A program made the position numbers and the translations under genes. Source: a virus. Taken from it: a DNA stretch of 63,526 nucleotides. Positions 14,788 to 23,140 of this stretch are shown one piece after another (positions within the stretch are counted from its first letter, which is position 1; every line of letters starts with the position of its first letter). The DNA lies in the IMG/VR virus record IMGVR_UViG_3300024182_000007, positions 1-63,526 of that record; one strand, written 5' to 3'. The notes under the pieces are model-generated. The model searched no databases. It worked only from the letters and a program-made list of their open reading frames with translations, and had not been told where the DNA came from.

Positions 14788-15395
14788 AGGGGTAGGGGGG
14801 GAGAACTGATGAAGGGCGCCGGTAGAGGATATTCAGGTATTAAGATATTAAGACCTTAAGGTCCGAATATCCGAAACTTGACCTATACGTATAGCGCTAG
14901 TGCCTAGTGCCTGTCAAGTGCCGATCCTCCCTCATAACGCCTATTGAATGCCTCTAGCGTGTGCTCTATCGCCTGACTTGCGATAATACCTCTTATCACC
15001 AGCATCTCATTGATTGCACTATATATACTCGCTGGTACTAGTCGTCATTCCGCAAGCGGAATGACTCCCAGTCCAGCTCGCCGAGGGGCTAGTCCCAGAC
15101 GCCAGAGCGACCGTAGATCCTAGGGCCTTCGATTGTCCGGGGGCGGGCAAGCTGGACCTGCTCCTTGACCCGGAATGTATAAAACTTTTCAGTTTTCAGC
15201 CTGTGGAAATCCTGTGGAAAACGTGGTCTTCTTTCCCCCTTCTTCTGAATTCTCAGGCCGAGATATTTAATATGTCATTTTAATCTGGTCATGGTCTTTT
15301 TTCCGCTGTTTTCGGACATTCTAGATGCTGGTTCTAGTACCTTCTTTTTTCGCCGTTCGTTCGCCCTTATATGTGTCTCATGTCTGTGTAAACTC

Positions 15396-15419
15396 GGAGG
15401 GCGCAAGCGCCCTCCTTCG
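15396..15419 (+). terminator. possible intrinsic terminator in the divergent region
   Basis: GGAGGGCG-CAAG-CGCCCTCC forms a perfect 8-bp stem, followed by TTCGTTT on the plus strand. The T tract is weak, so it may be a regulatory hairpin instead. Confidence 0.35.
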
Positions 15420-15654
15420 TTTCCACGACATTCGACCGCGCGCCCCTCTCCTTCTCCCGCGTTTGCGTACGCTCGTGCGGGAGAGTGCGCGTCGTTCGAT
15501 GGCTTGCGATTGGCGCGAGGCCGCTTGCGGCCTGCGTCGATGAGCAAACATCGAACACATATGCAGTGGCAAGACGAGAGGGGGCGCCGAAAACGGCCGA
15601 TCGTATGCAGCCGATCGTATGCAGCCGGTTAATGTGTGCTAGACTTCACTTGAT

Positions 15655-16014
15655 ATGAGCGTCGAATCCGTCCAAGCCTATACGGGCGTCACCATCACGC
15701 TGACGACTCACGACACCCGCTATAATCTGCTGACTCTCCTCCGGCTGGTGTCGGCGGACGTCCCTCCAACCTGCCGCGAACTCAATATTCAGTTCGATCC
15801 CGTGCAGGCCGGTGCAGCAGGCTCTCTATTGATCGGCGACGGCCAATGCTCGGACGTGGCGATGGGCGGCCAGCGCTGCTCCCTCATCCTCCTCCCCGGC
15901 CAATCGAATCATTACGGCGCCGGGGCGGACGTCCGCCAGGTCTACATCAACAACATCTTTCTCGTCTCGGATACGATGGACGGCATGCTCGTCAACGTCG
16001 AAGTTCAGAACTAG
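15655..16014 (+). CDS. hypothetical beta-rich protein (119 aa), first rightward gene
   Basis: The protein is rich in beta-strand patterns (VTITLTTHDTRYNLLTLLRL, QVYINNIFLVSDTMDGMLVN) with a Gly-rich loop and two Cys. It resembles small phage head or tail proteins, but no family is recognised. It opens the exported/fibre cassette, 21 bases before the next gene. Confidence 0.6.
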   Translation: MSVESVQAYTGVTITLTTHDTRYNLLTLLRLVSADVPPTCRELNIQFDPVQAGAAGSLLIGDGQCSDVAMGGQRCSLILLPGQSNHYGAGADVRQVYINNIFLVSDTMDGMLVNVEVQN

Positions 16015-16035
16015 CCCGAAAACAGGCCCTTTCTT

Positions 16036-18528
16036 ATGTCCCCTACACTTCGTTTAATCCTCCGCGTAGCGTCTACGTGGCGATATCTTCTTTTCATATT
16101 CATCGTCTGTCCGCATACTTCAATGTATGGCCAGCCGACGTCGGATACGGCGCGCCATATCATCTGGGGGCCTTCTCTCCCCGCGTCATGCCGACCTTCG
16201 ACCGGCGACGTCTTTTTTAAGACTTCCGCCACGGCCGGCCCCTATTACTGCTCCGCGCCGAATACGTGGCTTCCCATCGGAACTGGAGTCGGCGGGTCGG
16301 TGACGAGCGTCGGCTCGGGCTGTGGGATGTCCGGCGGGCCGATAACGACGAGCGGGACTCTCAAGGCGTCCGAACTGGTGCAGATCGTCACTGGAACTCC
16401 CTACAACGTATTGTCGTCGGACTGCGGCAAACTCTTATATCTGAGCAACGCGACAGCTTTAGCAGTATCCATCCCTCAAGCAGGCGGGACATTCCCTAAC
16501 GGCTGGTACGTCGATATCCAGAATCCCGGACCTGGGACGATGACCATAACCCCTACTGTCAGCACGATCGACGGCGCCGCTAATCTGGTTGTCGGCGTCA
16601 ATCAGGGAGTCCGCATAGTCTCAGATGGAGTCAATTACGAGACTCAGAGAGGGGGCGCCGGGTCGTCCGCCGCAAACTCCAGATGCACGTTCACCGCCGC
16701 CTCCACCTGCTCCATCACCGGCCTGACGGGAGTGGCCAATCAAGCCGTCGTCTCCTGCTACGACAATTCCGGGACCTTGACGGAGATCATTCCCAACGAT
16801 TTCGGCGGGACGACCGCCGACACTTTAGTAGTGAATTTCAGCGCGCCGCAGACGGGATATTGCAACGCGAGCACGGGAGTGGGGGCGACGGGCGCAACGG
16901 GCGCCGCAGGGCCTGCGGGTTCTCCCGCCGCGCCAGTCAATAGCGTCCAGATCGACAATGCGGGCGCATTCGGCCCGGCGGCCGTCAACTCCAGCGTCGG
17001 CGTGTTCTGGGATACTGGCTATCCCTCGGTTAACTTCCGCGCTGTAAGCCAACTGTGGACCCTCGAAACCCCAACCGGAGGATTGACGGCCGCCCTGGCA
17101 GGCGCAGGCGCGGGCAATGTCCCTAACGGGGATAGTCTGTATGCGGTCGTCTGCCGCACTACCGTAGGGTTGAGCGACCCGGCAAAGGCTGGCGTCACCG
17201 TGGTCGATCACACTACAAATGGCAAGGTCACCTTGACTCTGCCAACTTGCGACACCGGATCGAGTCAGGGCAAGCGGATTTACCGTACCAAGATCGCCAC
17301 GCCGACAATCTATTACATCCTTGCCAATGTGGCGGTAGGCGCGACAACCTACACCGATAACACAGCCGACTCTGGCCTCGGAGCGCAGTCCTTATTTGAC
17401 TGGTCGCTCAGCGTTCCGATCAACACGAGCTCGGCGATCGTGGAAAACAGCACGGGGATCGATGTCGCGCAGCCTACGAATCTCGGATTCTACATTCCCC
17501 CGGAAAGCGCGCTCATCATGGGCGGAACGGGATTCACTCCTCCCCCTGGATCGGGAGGCGCAATGGCATTGGCTCCCCATACGCCGGGGATCATCGATGG
17601 AGCGGTCGTCGGGGCGTCGGGCGTCAGCGGGAATTGCGCCAAATGGGACTCCACCTCCGGATTGGCGGACAGCGGCGGACCTTGCGGTGGGGCTTCTCCC
17701 GGTGGCGCTGACCTCACCCTTCAGTACCGGATCAACTCTACGACATTCGGAGGGATGAGCGGAACCAGTTGGGATGACACGGCAAGAACGTTTTTGTTGG
17801 TCGATGGGAGCAGTAATCCAATATTTGGATTCAGTGCTGATCCGGCTAATATTGCGCCATTCATCTCTCTAGCTTTTAATCCGAATGGAATTGGTCCCGC
17901 TTCAGTGTCGTCTGGTGATGGCACTGCTGTAAATGATATCACTCTTATTTCTTACAAGGGTGGCGCTACCACGGATGTGGCTGGCAATGGCGGTAATGGT
18001 GGCAATTTGAATTTAATCAGTGGTGGAGGCGCGAATGGAGGAGTTAGCGGGGGTAGCGGCGGCACATTTCAGTTACAAAGCGGTCCAGGTGGTAACGCCT
18101 CTGCTGATGGGGTATCCGCTGGCAATGGCGGGGGGTTTACTATAGCCGCAAGCAATGGCGGACAGGCGACGGGCGCAAATGCTTTCTCTGGAAATGGAGG
18201 AAATGTCAGCATATCGGGTGGTGTTGGCGGAAACGCGGCAGCCTCAATGGGAACCGGGGGAAATGGTGGAAATGTTTATCTGACACCCGGTGATCCTGGA
18301 TCGGGTACGCTCGCGCCGGGGCTCAATGGCAAGGTAATTGTCAATGGAGCCTTTGCCAGCGAACTTGGCTCCTGTACGGCTGCCACTCTTTCCACGATAC
18401 TCACCGCCAATACTGACGTCTGTATGTGTACCGACTGCCAACCGACCAGCGGCTCAGATGATACCTGCACCGGATCGGGAGGGATATGGCTCGCCTACAA
18501 AACGGCTTCTGCGGTGGTGTGCCGATGA
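16036..18528 (+). CDS. exported tail-fibre-like protein with collagen-like and Gly-rich repeats
   Basis: The first 33 residues contain a hydrophobic span (WRYLLFIFIVCP) that looks like a signal peptide. Around residues 285-300 there is a collagen-like run (GATGATGAAGPAGSP). Between about 640 and 750 lie repeated N-x-G-G-N and Gly-rich units, as in parallel helical fibres. The segment PSTGDVFFKTSATAGPYYC has a counterpart in the 19836 gene. The 3' part from about 17760 is richer in A and T than the 5' part, suggesting a mosaic. Possible roles are receptor binding or modifying the cell surface after export. Confidence 0.65.
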   Translation: MSPTLRLILRVASTWRYLLFIFIVCPHTSMYGQPTSDTARHIIWGPSLPASCRPSTGDVFFKTSATAGPYYCSAPNTWLPIGTGVGGSVTSVGSGCGMSGGPITTSGTLKASELVQIVTGTPYNVLSSDCGKLLYLSNATALAVSIPQAGGTFPNGWYVDIQNPGPGTMTITPTVSTIDGAANLVVGVNQGVRIVSDGVNYETQRGGAGSSAANSRCTFTAASTCSITGLTGVANQAVVSCYDNSGTLTEIIPNDFGGTTADTLVVNFSAPQTGYCNASTGVGATGATGAAGPAGSPAAPVNSVQIDNAGAFGPAAVNSSVGVFWDTGYPSVNFRAVSQLWTLETPTGGLTAALAGAGAGNVPNGDSLYAVVCRTTVGLSDPAKAGVTVVDHTTNGKVTLTLPTCDTGSSQGKRIYRTKIATPTIYYILANVAVGATTYTDNTADSGLGAQSLFDWSLSVPINTSSAIVENSTGIDVAQPTNLGFYIPPESALIMGGTGFTPPPGSGGAMALAPHTPGIIDGAVVGASGVSGNCAKWDSTSGLADSGGPCGGASPGGADLTLQYRINSTTFGGMSGTSWDDTARTFLLVDGSSNPIFGFSADPANIAPFISLAFNPNGIGPASVSSGDGTAVNDITLISYKGGATTDVAGNGGNGGNLNLISGGGANGGVSGGSGGTFQLQSGPGGNASADGVSAGNGGGFTIAASNGGQATGANAFSGNGGNVSISGGVGGNAAASMGTGGNGGNVYLTPGDPGSGTLAPGLNGKVIVNGAFASELGSCTAATLSTILTANTDVCMCTDCQPTSGSDDTCTGSGGIWLAYKTASAVVCR

Positions 18529-19049
18529 GACTACTACTGGCTTTGCTACTACCGTTCGTCCTGTGCGCCCAGCAGTCCACACTTCACCGCAATGCCGCAA
18601 ATCCCGGCGCGGTCCCCCAATGGATCAAATGCACCGTTACTAATAACTCGACAAATCTAGTCGTGAGTGGGACCGGCTGCACGGCGGCGACCATCGCCAA
18701 AGCGGGCGGACTTACCCAGACAATTCCGCTCTTTCCATTACTCGCTAATGGCTATGTTCATAACTATGTGCTCAAGACGAGCACGGCATTCGCGGGCACA
18801 ACGTCGCTACTCGGCGGGCTGGGCACCACTGGGACACCTAATCTCTTCCTCATCAGCGCTGTCACCGGATATAACATGAAGACGGCGGTAAGCGCCACGA
18901 ATCTCAGTACAGCCTTACCGTTAGTGGGAGGTAGCGATACGGCGAGCGCCAGTAATGTGGTCCTTCAATTGACAAGCACTATCGATAACCTGACCGCTAT
19001 TTCTGTTGGCGCAATCGATATCTGGGTGCTCTGGTCTGTTAGGCCATAA
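18525..19049 (+). CDS. exported beta-rich protein (174 aa)
   Basis: The start at 18525 forms ATGA with the fibre gene. The N-terminus, MRLLLALLLPFVLCAQQ, is a textbook signal peptide with an AQ-type cleavage region. The rest is Thr/Ser/Gly-rich and beta-like, with one Cys pair. It has the composition of a virion or surface protein. Function is unknown. Confidence 0.65.
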   Translation: MRLLLALLLPFVLCAQQSTLHRNAANPGAVPQWIKCTVTNNSTNLVVSGTGCTAATIAKAGGLTQTIPLFPLLANGYVHNYVLKTSTAFAGTTSLLGGLGTTGTPNLFLISAVTGYNMKTAVSATNLSTALPLVGGSDTASASNVVLQLTSTIDNLTAISVGAIDIWVLWSVRP

Positions 19050-19065
19050 ATAAATCCGTACACGA

Positions 19066-19731
19066 TTACGGCACGGGCTGATATGGCAATGGCGTAGTCC
19101 CCTTATCGATTTGAGATCCCCAAACAAAGAGTACGTTTGAGTCTCCCGCGCTGAAATACGAAACCTGCCCGTTATTGTTGAGTGGCGCAATGCGCGGGAA
19201 AGCGGCAACGAATCGCTGGTGCGGGAATACCGGCTTGATCCCTACGCCTACCCGGTACCAGCCGTTGCCGGCGTCGGCGATGAAGGGGACAACGTTCGAG
19301 GTGTAGCCAGCCGCATTGAAGATCACGCCAGCCGCTAAATCGACGTGAATCTGGCCTAGGTAAGAAGTATTGCCGGAAGGGTCGGGCGCGTTGAGGAAAG
19401 CCTGCAAGTCGATCAGCGCGATGGAGTGGGTTCCGGCCTTCAGGAACACGCTGAAGCAGACGTGGTTCAAGTCGGGGACTGGCAGATTTTGCGGTGTCGT
19501 CTGGCCGTACAGGAAATGGGCGCCAGGATCGGCGCTGGGCGTCACTACATCGTCCAAGCCCTGCGCCATCGAGCCATCCGGGGCAATCGTTGCATTCGGA
19601 TGGACAGCCAGATTGACGAAGGTCCAGTAACCGGAGCTGAAATCCGTACTGGAAATCGGGATGTAATTCACGGTCTTTTGCGGCGACAGCAGTTGGGCGC
19701 TGGCGAAAATAATAAGGCAAGCTGTTTTCAT
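19066..19731 (-). CDS. exported protein with a phage carbohydrate-binding-like jelly-roll domain
   Basis: It lies in reverse among rightward genes. A signal peptide (MKTACLIIFASAQLLS) is followed by a domain with hallmarks of the CBM-like modules often found on phage fibres: APDGSMAQGLDDVV, then VCFSVFLKAGTHSIALIDL, then GNGWYRVGVG, ending WGSQIDKGTTPLPYQPVP. Such modules bind surface glycans. The reversed orientation suggests a separately acquired cassette. Confidence 0.65.
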   Translation of the reverse strand: MKTACLIIFASAQLLSPQKTVNYIPISSTDFSSGYWTFVNLAVHPNATIAPDGSMAQGLDDVVTPSADPGAHFLYGQTTPQNLPVPDLNHVCFSVFLKAGTHSIALIDLQAFLNAPDPSGNTSYLGQIHVDLAAGVIFNAAGYTSNVVPFIADAGNGWYRVGVGIKPVFPHQRFVAAFPRIAPLNNNGQVSYFSAGDSNVLFVWGSQIDKGTTPLPYQPVP

Positions 19732-19835
19732 GCTTCCAAGCTTACTCCAAGCTTACGGCGTCCGTATCGGTTTGTATAGCTACATTTTTTATCCGGAACT
19801 GGTAAACTTGCAGTCGTGCGACCCGCTCTCACCCT
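19732..19835. promoter_or_regulatory. short divergent intergenic region with a 10-bp direct repeat
   Basis: CCAAGCTTAC occurs at 19736 and 19747. AT-rich sequence (near 19777-19793) could hold promoters for the divergent genes at 19731 and 19836, but no strong box pair is clear. Confidence 0.3.
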
Positions 19836-20477
19836 ATGAAGCACCCCATGAAGCCGCTTACAATTGTCGTTCTATCTGTTTTATCTTCCGTATTACTCTA
19901 CGCCCAGGCCGTCACCGGAGGACTGACTTCCAAAGGCCCCGTCGATTCCACCTCCGCGACCTCCACGGCCCCTATCAAATCCGGAACGTCCCTCCCCGGA
20001 ACCTGCTCGGTCGGCCAGCTCTTCTTCAAAACGGACGCCGCCAATACGGGAGTTTTATACGCCTGCACGGCGACGAACACGTTCACCCAACAGACGGGAA
20101 TTCCAGGCGCCCATTCCTTCACTTGTAACATCGGTTCGGCGACTTCCTCAACCGTCATCGCGACCGGCGACACCGGATGCTACTCCGATACGGGAACTCT
20201 CTCCGGCAATATCACCGGCGCGACGATCACCGGAAACGCCGCCGCCCTCGCCACTTGCTCCATCACCGTCGATATATGGAAAGCTAACGCCGCCTATCCC
20301 ACCTCCGGCAATAAGATATCCGCCTCCGCCCCAGTGACTCTCTCTTCCGCCCATACGAACGACGCCGGATCGGTTGGCACTTGGACTCTCCCCGTCGCCG
20401 CTCATGACCGATGGGGGGCGTCCGTCGCCAGCGTCACTGGATGTGTATACGCCACACTGAGGGTGGAGTTCCAATGA
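19836..20477 (+). CDS. exported fibre-like protein (213 aa)
   Basis: A signal peptide (MKPLTIVVLSVLSSVLLYAQ) is followed by a segment like the 16036 protein (GTCSVGQLFFKTDAANTGVL). The rest is a Thr/Ser/Ala-rich beta domain ending in a strand (GCVYATLRVEFQ). ATGs at 19836 and 19848 are both possible. The stop overlaps the next start as ATGA. Confidence 0.65.
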   Translation: MKHPMKPLTIVVLSVLSSVLLYAQAVTGGLTSKGPVDSTSATSTAPIKSGTSLPGTCSVGQLFFKTDAANTGVLYACTATNTFTQQTGIPGAHSFTCNIGSATSSTVIATGDTGCYSDTGTLSGNITGATITGNAAALATCSITVDIWKANAAYPTSGNKISASAPVTLSSAHTNDAGSVGTWTLPVAAHDRWGASVASVTGCVYATLRVEFQ

Positions 20478-21991
20478 GAACCTTCAGAATTTGGCTGCTC
20501 CTGTTCGTTGCGGCCCATGGAGTTGTGCGCCCTGCTAATGCCAATGTCAGTGGCATCGACATCGACGTACGAACTACCGGGAACGATGGCAATGGCGGCG
20601 GTTACGCCAATCAGACACTTACCTCTTCCCAAATCTCGACACCTGCCTGCACTGGAGGAACCGATTTCAGCCAATCAGACACGGCGCACGTGACCTTCAA
20701 CGGAACGACAGTTACGGCTACAACAGTAGGCGCGGGAGCAACCATCACTATCACCGGCTACACCGTTATCACCGGGGATAAGTGCAACGTCTTGCAGATC
20801 ACCGGGGGCGTCAACTACACGGCCAGCTTCTACCTGATAACTTCCGTAAGCACGGGCGCAAACACCTGGACGCTCGATCACAATGTAACCACCGGGGCCG
20901 GAACAGCCATGACCGGGGCTATGGGTGGGGCTCTAGCTACTCCAGCGCAGGCGAACGCCGCCGCAATCGCGCTCGGCACCTACAACCATGTCCACATCAA
21001 GACTGGGACATACACCTTCACAACTACGCCGTTCGCTTATACTTCGCCGCAACCAATTGGCCTAATCGTGGAGGGCTATGGCGCGGCTCACGGCGACATG
21101 GGAACGAAGCCGCTAATCACGACGGCCACCAACTCTATCAAGCTGGCGACCTTCACTTCTTCAAGCGACGGCGCAAAGACATTTCGCAATCTCTCCCTGA
21201 GCAATACAGCCGGAACGCGGGCGGAAGGATTCTTTGCGCCTTCCAGCTTCGGCGCCGCGCTCGTCCTCGACACCTGCATTCTGGACGGGTTTTCCTACGG
21301 CGTTCGCGGCGATCTCAATGTCAGCGAACGCTTTGTCGGGCTGCAAATCATCAACACGGAAATCAAAAACAGCACCGTCACCGGGATACTGAACGATGGC
21401 AACACATATTTATATCTGGCCTACATTCACGACAATACCGGCTATGGATTGGATAACGGCACGCAACATCAGCCCTTTACCTACTGGTCGGTAAATTACT
21501 CGGTTTTTGCCAGCAACACTATCGATGGGATACGTTTCCTTGGCACTTCCGGCCTCGAAAGCATGTCCGTGGATCATAGCGCGTTCTACAAAAACGGGGT
21601 GGCCGGAATTAACTGGTCCTCTCTACTGGGCGGACTGACCCTGACGAATAACGTCTTCGATCAGAACACGACTTTCGGCCTAGGCGGGTCGAATGCGCCT
21701 GCTCCCGGTTTCTTTAACCGTAACAACGCCTACTATCTCAATACGACGGCGGCGCGTTCGCCTAACTGGGCAGGATCGTCTTCCACGGGTGACGTGACGC
21801 TAACCGCCGAACCCTTCACAACTCCGGCGAGCGGCGTGTTTACTGCAAACTCTACGGCAGGCGGCGGCGCAGCGCTCAAGGGCGCGGGATACCCCGGCGC
21901 GTCGATTCTCGGCACGGGCGGCTCGGACATCGGGCCGCTTCAATCCGTCGCTTCGGCAGGAGGCTCTTCCAATTCCGCCTATGTCCAATAG
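20474..21991 (+). CDS. exported right-handed beta-helix protein (tailspike/polysaccharide-lyase-like)
   Basis: The start at 20474 forms ATGA with the preceding gene. A signal peptide (MRTFRIWLLLFVAAHGVV) is followed by about 480 residues of beta-helix-like sequence with repeated N/G/D turns (GLDNGTQHQPFTYWSVNYS, HSAFYKNGVAGINWSSLLGG). The pattern resembles pectate-lyase-fold and phage tailspike proteins. Catalytic residues cannot be assigned by eye. A signal peptide is unusual for a virion tailspike. Confidence 0.65.
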   Translation: MRTFRIWLLLFVAAHGVVRPANANVSGIDIDVRTTGNDGNGGGYANQTLTSSQISTPACTGGTDFSQSDTAHVTFNGTTVTATTVGAGATITITGYTVITGDKCNVLQITGGVNYTASFYLITSVSTGANTWTLDHNVTTGAGTAMTGAMGGALATPAQANAAAIALGTYNHVHIKTGTYTFTTTPFAYTSPQPIGLIVEGYGAAHGDMGTKPLITTATNSIKLATFTSSSDGAKTFRNLSLSNTAGTRAEGFFAPSSFGAALVLDTCILDGFSYGVRGDLNVSERFVGLQIINTEIKNSTVTGILNDGNTYLYLAYIHDNTGYGLDNGTQHQPFTYWSVNYSVFASNTIDGIRFLGTSGLESMSVDHSAFYKNGVAGINWSSLLGGLTLTNNVFDQNTTFGLGGSNAPAPGFFNRNNAYYLNTTAARSPNWAGSSSTGDVTLTAEPFTTPASGVFTANSTAGGGAALKGAGYPGASILGTGGSDIGPLQSVASAGGSSNSAYVQ

Positions 21992-22000
21992 GCTTGATTT

Positions 22001-22924
22001 CTAGAAGGGAGATTCGAGAAAGTCCTTTATTTCGGCGCTCATCCCCACCATCCTCCCGTCTCTCTTACTAACGACCCCCGTCCGCGTCATCTTCCTTATC
22101 TTCTCCCTCACCACATGCCGGTCGTACCCGCTCCTCTCGATTATCTTCGTGATATTGATCCACTCCCCCTTCCCTTCTTCTCCGGCCTCCCTCGTCCCTT
22201 CGATCGCCACCTTCAGAATGCTTCTGTCCGCTGTCGATAAAGTGTCCCGCAGCAGTCTCCCGCCCGCCGCCAGATCGTTGGCCTCCGCCTTCTCCCTGCT
22301 CAAGTCTCTACCAAAGAGGGCCGCCCTCGAACTAACGGCCATCGACACGTTCTTATATAGCTCCTCCCAATGAGCGCCGTACAGAACGTGGATTTTAACC
22401 ATCGTCCGCATCCTCTCCATCAATCTCTCATCGACCTTCCACTGCCGGGGAAACACATCCCTATGCTCTTTTCGCACGCACAACTGAGCTAATCTTCTCG
22501 CCTCCCTGATCTGATTCATGTCCGGCAAATGGCCTTCATCCGCGACCGGCCTCAGCTTCAACGTATTGACGTCCAGGTCGCTGATTAAGTTCCTCAACGG
22601 GATGTGCGTCGGCGCCTCGATATCTATGAATAGTCTGTTCTCCTTCCTCCTCTCCAATAACTCCCTGATCGGCTCTCTCGTGTAATACGGGCGGTCCCGC
22701 CTCCACAACCTCATCCTCGTATCGATCTCCACCGTCTGAAAATCGAACCATCTCAGCTCCCCCGTAGCCGGAGCGTCTAAGACTATCCATAGAGGAGGAT
22801 ATAAGGATTGAGGGTGGATGGGGATCGAGCAGGAGAGGATGATCTCCGTCGCCTGACGATCGACGACGCCCATCTTCTGCAAGTGCGAATGAAGATCTTC
22901 TATCCTCTCCTCGTAGTCGATCAT
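22001..22924 (-). CDS. ATPase-like protein with a degenerate P-loop and C-terminal winged helix
   Basis: The 307-residue protein starts at 22924, ATGA-coupled to the small gene upstream. Residues 45-57 (PLWIVLDAPATGEL) match the position and hydrophobic lead-in of the Walker A motif of the 3608-4864 ATPase, but the invariant Lys is Glu and the Ser/Thr is Leu. The C-terminal 80 residues look like a winged helix (WINITKIIERSGYDRHVVRE). It may be an inactive partner or regulator. The relation is inferred by eye. Confidence 0.55.
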   Translation of the reverse strand: MIDYEERIEDLHSHLQKMGVVDRQATEIILSCSIPIHPQSLYPPLWIVLDAPATGELRWFDFQTVEIDTRMRLWRRDRPYYTREPIRELLERRKENRLFIDIEAPTHIPLRNLISDLDVNTLKLRPVADEGHLPDMNQIREARRLAQLCVRKEHRDVFPRQWKVDERLMERMRTMVKIHVLYGAHWEELYKNVSMAVSSRAALFGRDLSREKAEANDLAAGGRLLRDTLSTADRSILKVAIEGTREAGEEGKGEWINITKIIERSGYDRHVVREKIRKMTRTGVVSKRDGRMVGMSAEIKDFLESPF

Positions 22925-23085
22925 TCCTCGTCCCTCTTTCGACTGTTAGCCGCGCGGAACCTGATCCTCTTCCAGACCTCTAAGAAGGCGAATATTTCAT
23001 CGACGCTGATGGGGCTCAGATCGGACGGACATTGAATGACGAATTCTCCTTCCGGTAAATTGAAGCGATCCTCGGTCATCTGCAT
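22921..23085 (-). CDS. small acidic protein (54 aa), leaderless
   Basis: The ATG at 23085 lies six bases after a -10 box (TACAAT), so the transcript has little or no leader; a second ATG lies at 23079. The product has a central PSDLSPISVDEIFAFLEVWK motif and a basic end. The stop overlaps the next gene as ATGA. Function is unknown, perhaps a partner of the ATPase-like protein. Confidence 0.6.
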   Translation of the reverse strand: MQMTEDRFNLPEGEFVIQCPSDLSPISVDEIFAFLEVWKRIRFRAANSRKRDEE

Positions 23086-23091
23086 TTATCT

Positions 23092-23122
23092 ATTGTAATC
23101 ACGGTCAGCGTTCTGATACAAT
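23092..23122. promoter_or_regulatory. overlapping divergent promoters
   Basis: Rightward: TTGTAA (23093-23098), 18 bases, TACAAT (23117-23122) with TG before the -10. Leftward: TTGTAT (23121-23116), 18 bases, TACAAT (23097-23092). Each -35 overlaps the opposite -10, so the two promoters face each other and cannot fire together. The outer ATTGTA...TACAAT is itself an inverted repeat. Confidence 0.55.
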
Positions 23123-23140
23123 CCCCCTTATAGAAGAAAT

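Larger units (their letters stand above)
14643..15654. promoter_or_regulatory. divergent intergenic control region, possible replication origin
   Basis: No convincing gene is seen. Two operator-like sites of form TTAAC-N4-GTTAAGATG start at 14746 and 14770. Palindromes lie at 14827-14872 (GGATATTC...GAATATCC with GACCTTAAGGTC inside) and 14883-14894 (CTATACGTATAG). Hairpins with CAAG loops lie at 15044-15065 and 15396-15415, and one with a CTTG loop at 15518-15533. CCTGTGGAAA occurs twice (15200, 15211), close to a DnaA-box pattern. A 14-bp tandem repeat (CCGATCGTATGCAG) spans 15597-15624. This fits divergent promoters with repressor sites and perhaps an origin. Confidence 0.5.

Noticed and set aside
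15110-15157. Possible tRNA because of a TTCGATTG segment near paired bases
   Set aside because: No acceptor stem, D-arm or anticodon stem can be placed, and the T-arm does not pair properly.
15275-15632. Several open frames on both strands in the divergent region
   Set aside because: All are Arg/Ala/Ser-rich, overlap hairpins and repeats, lack ribosome sites and resemble no protein.
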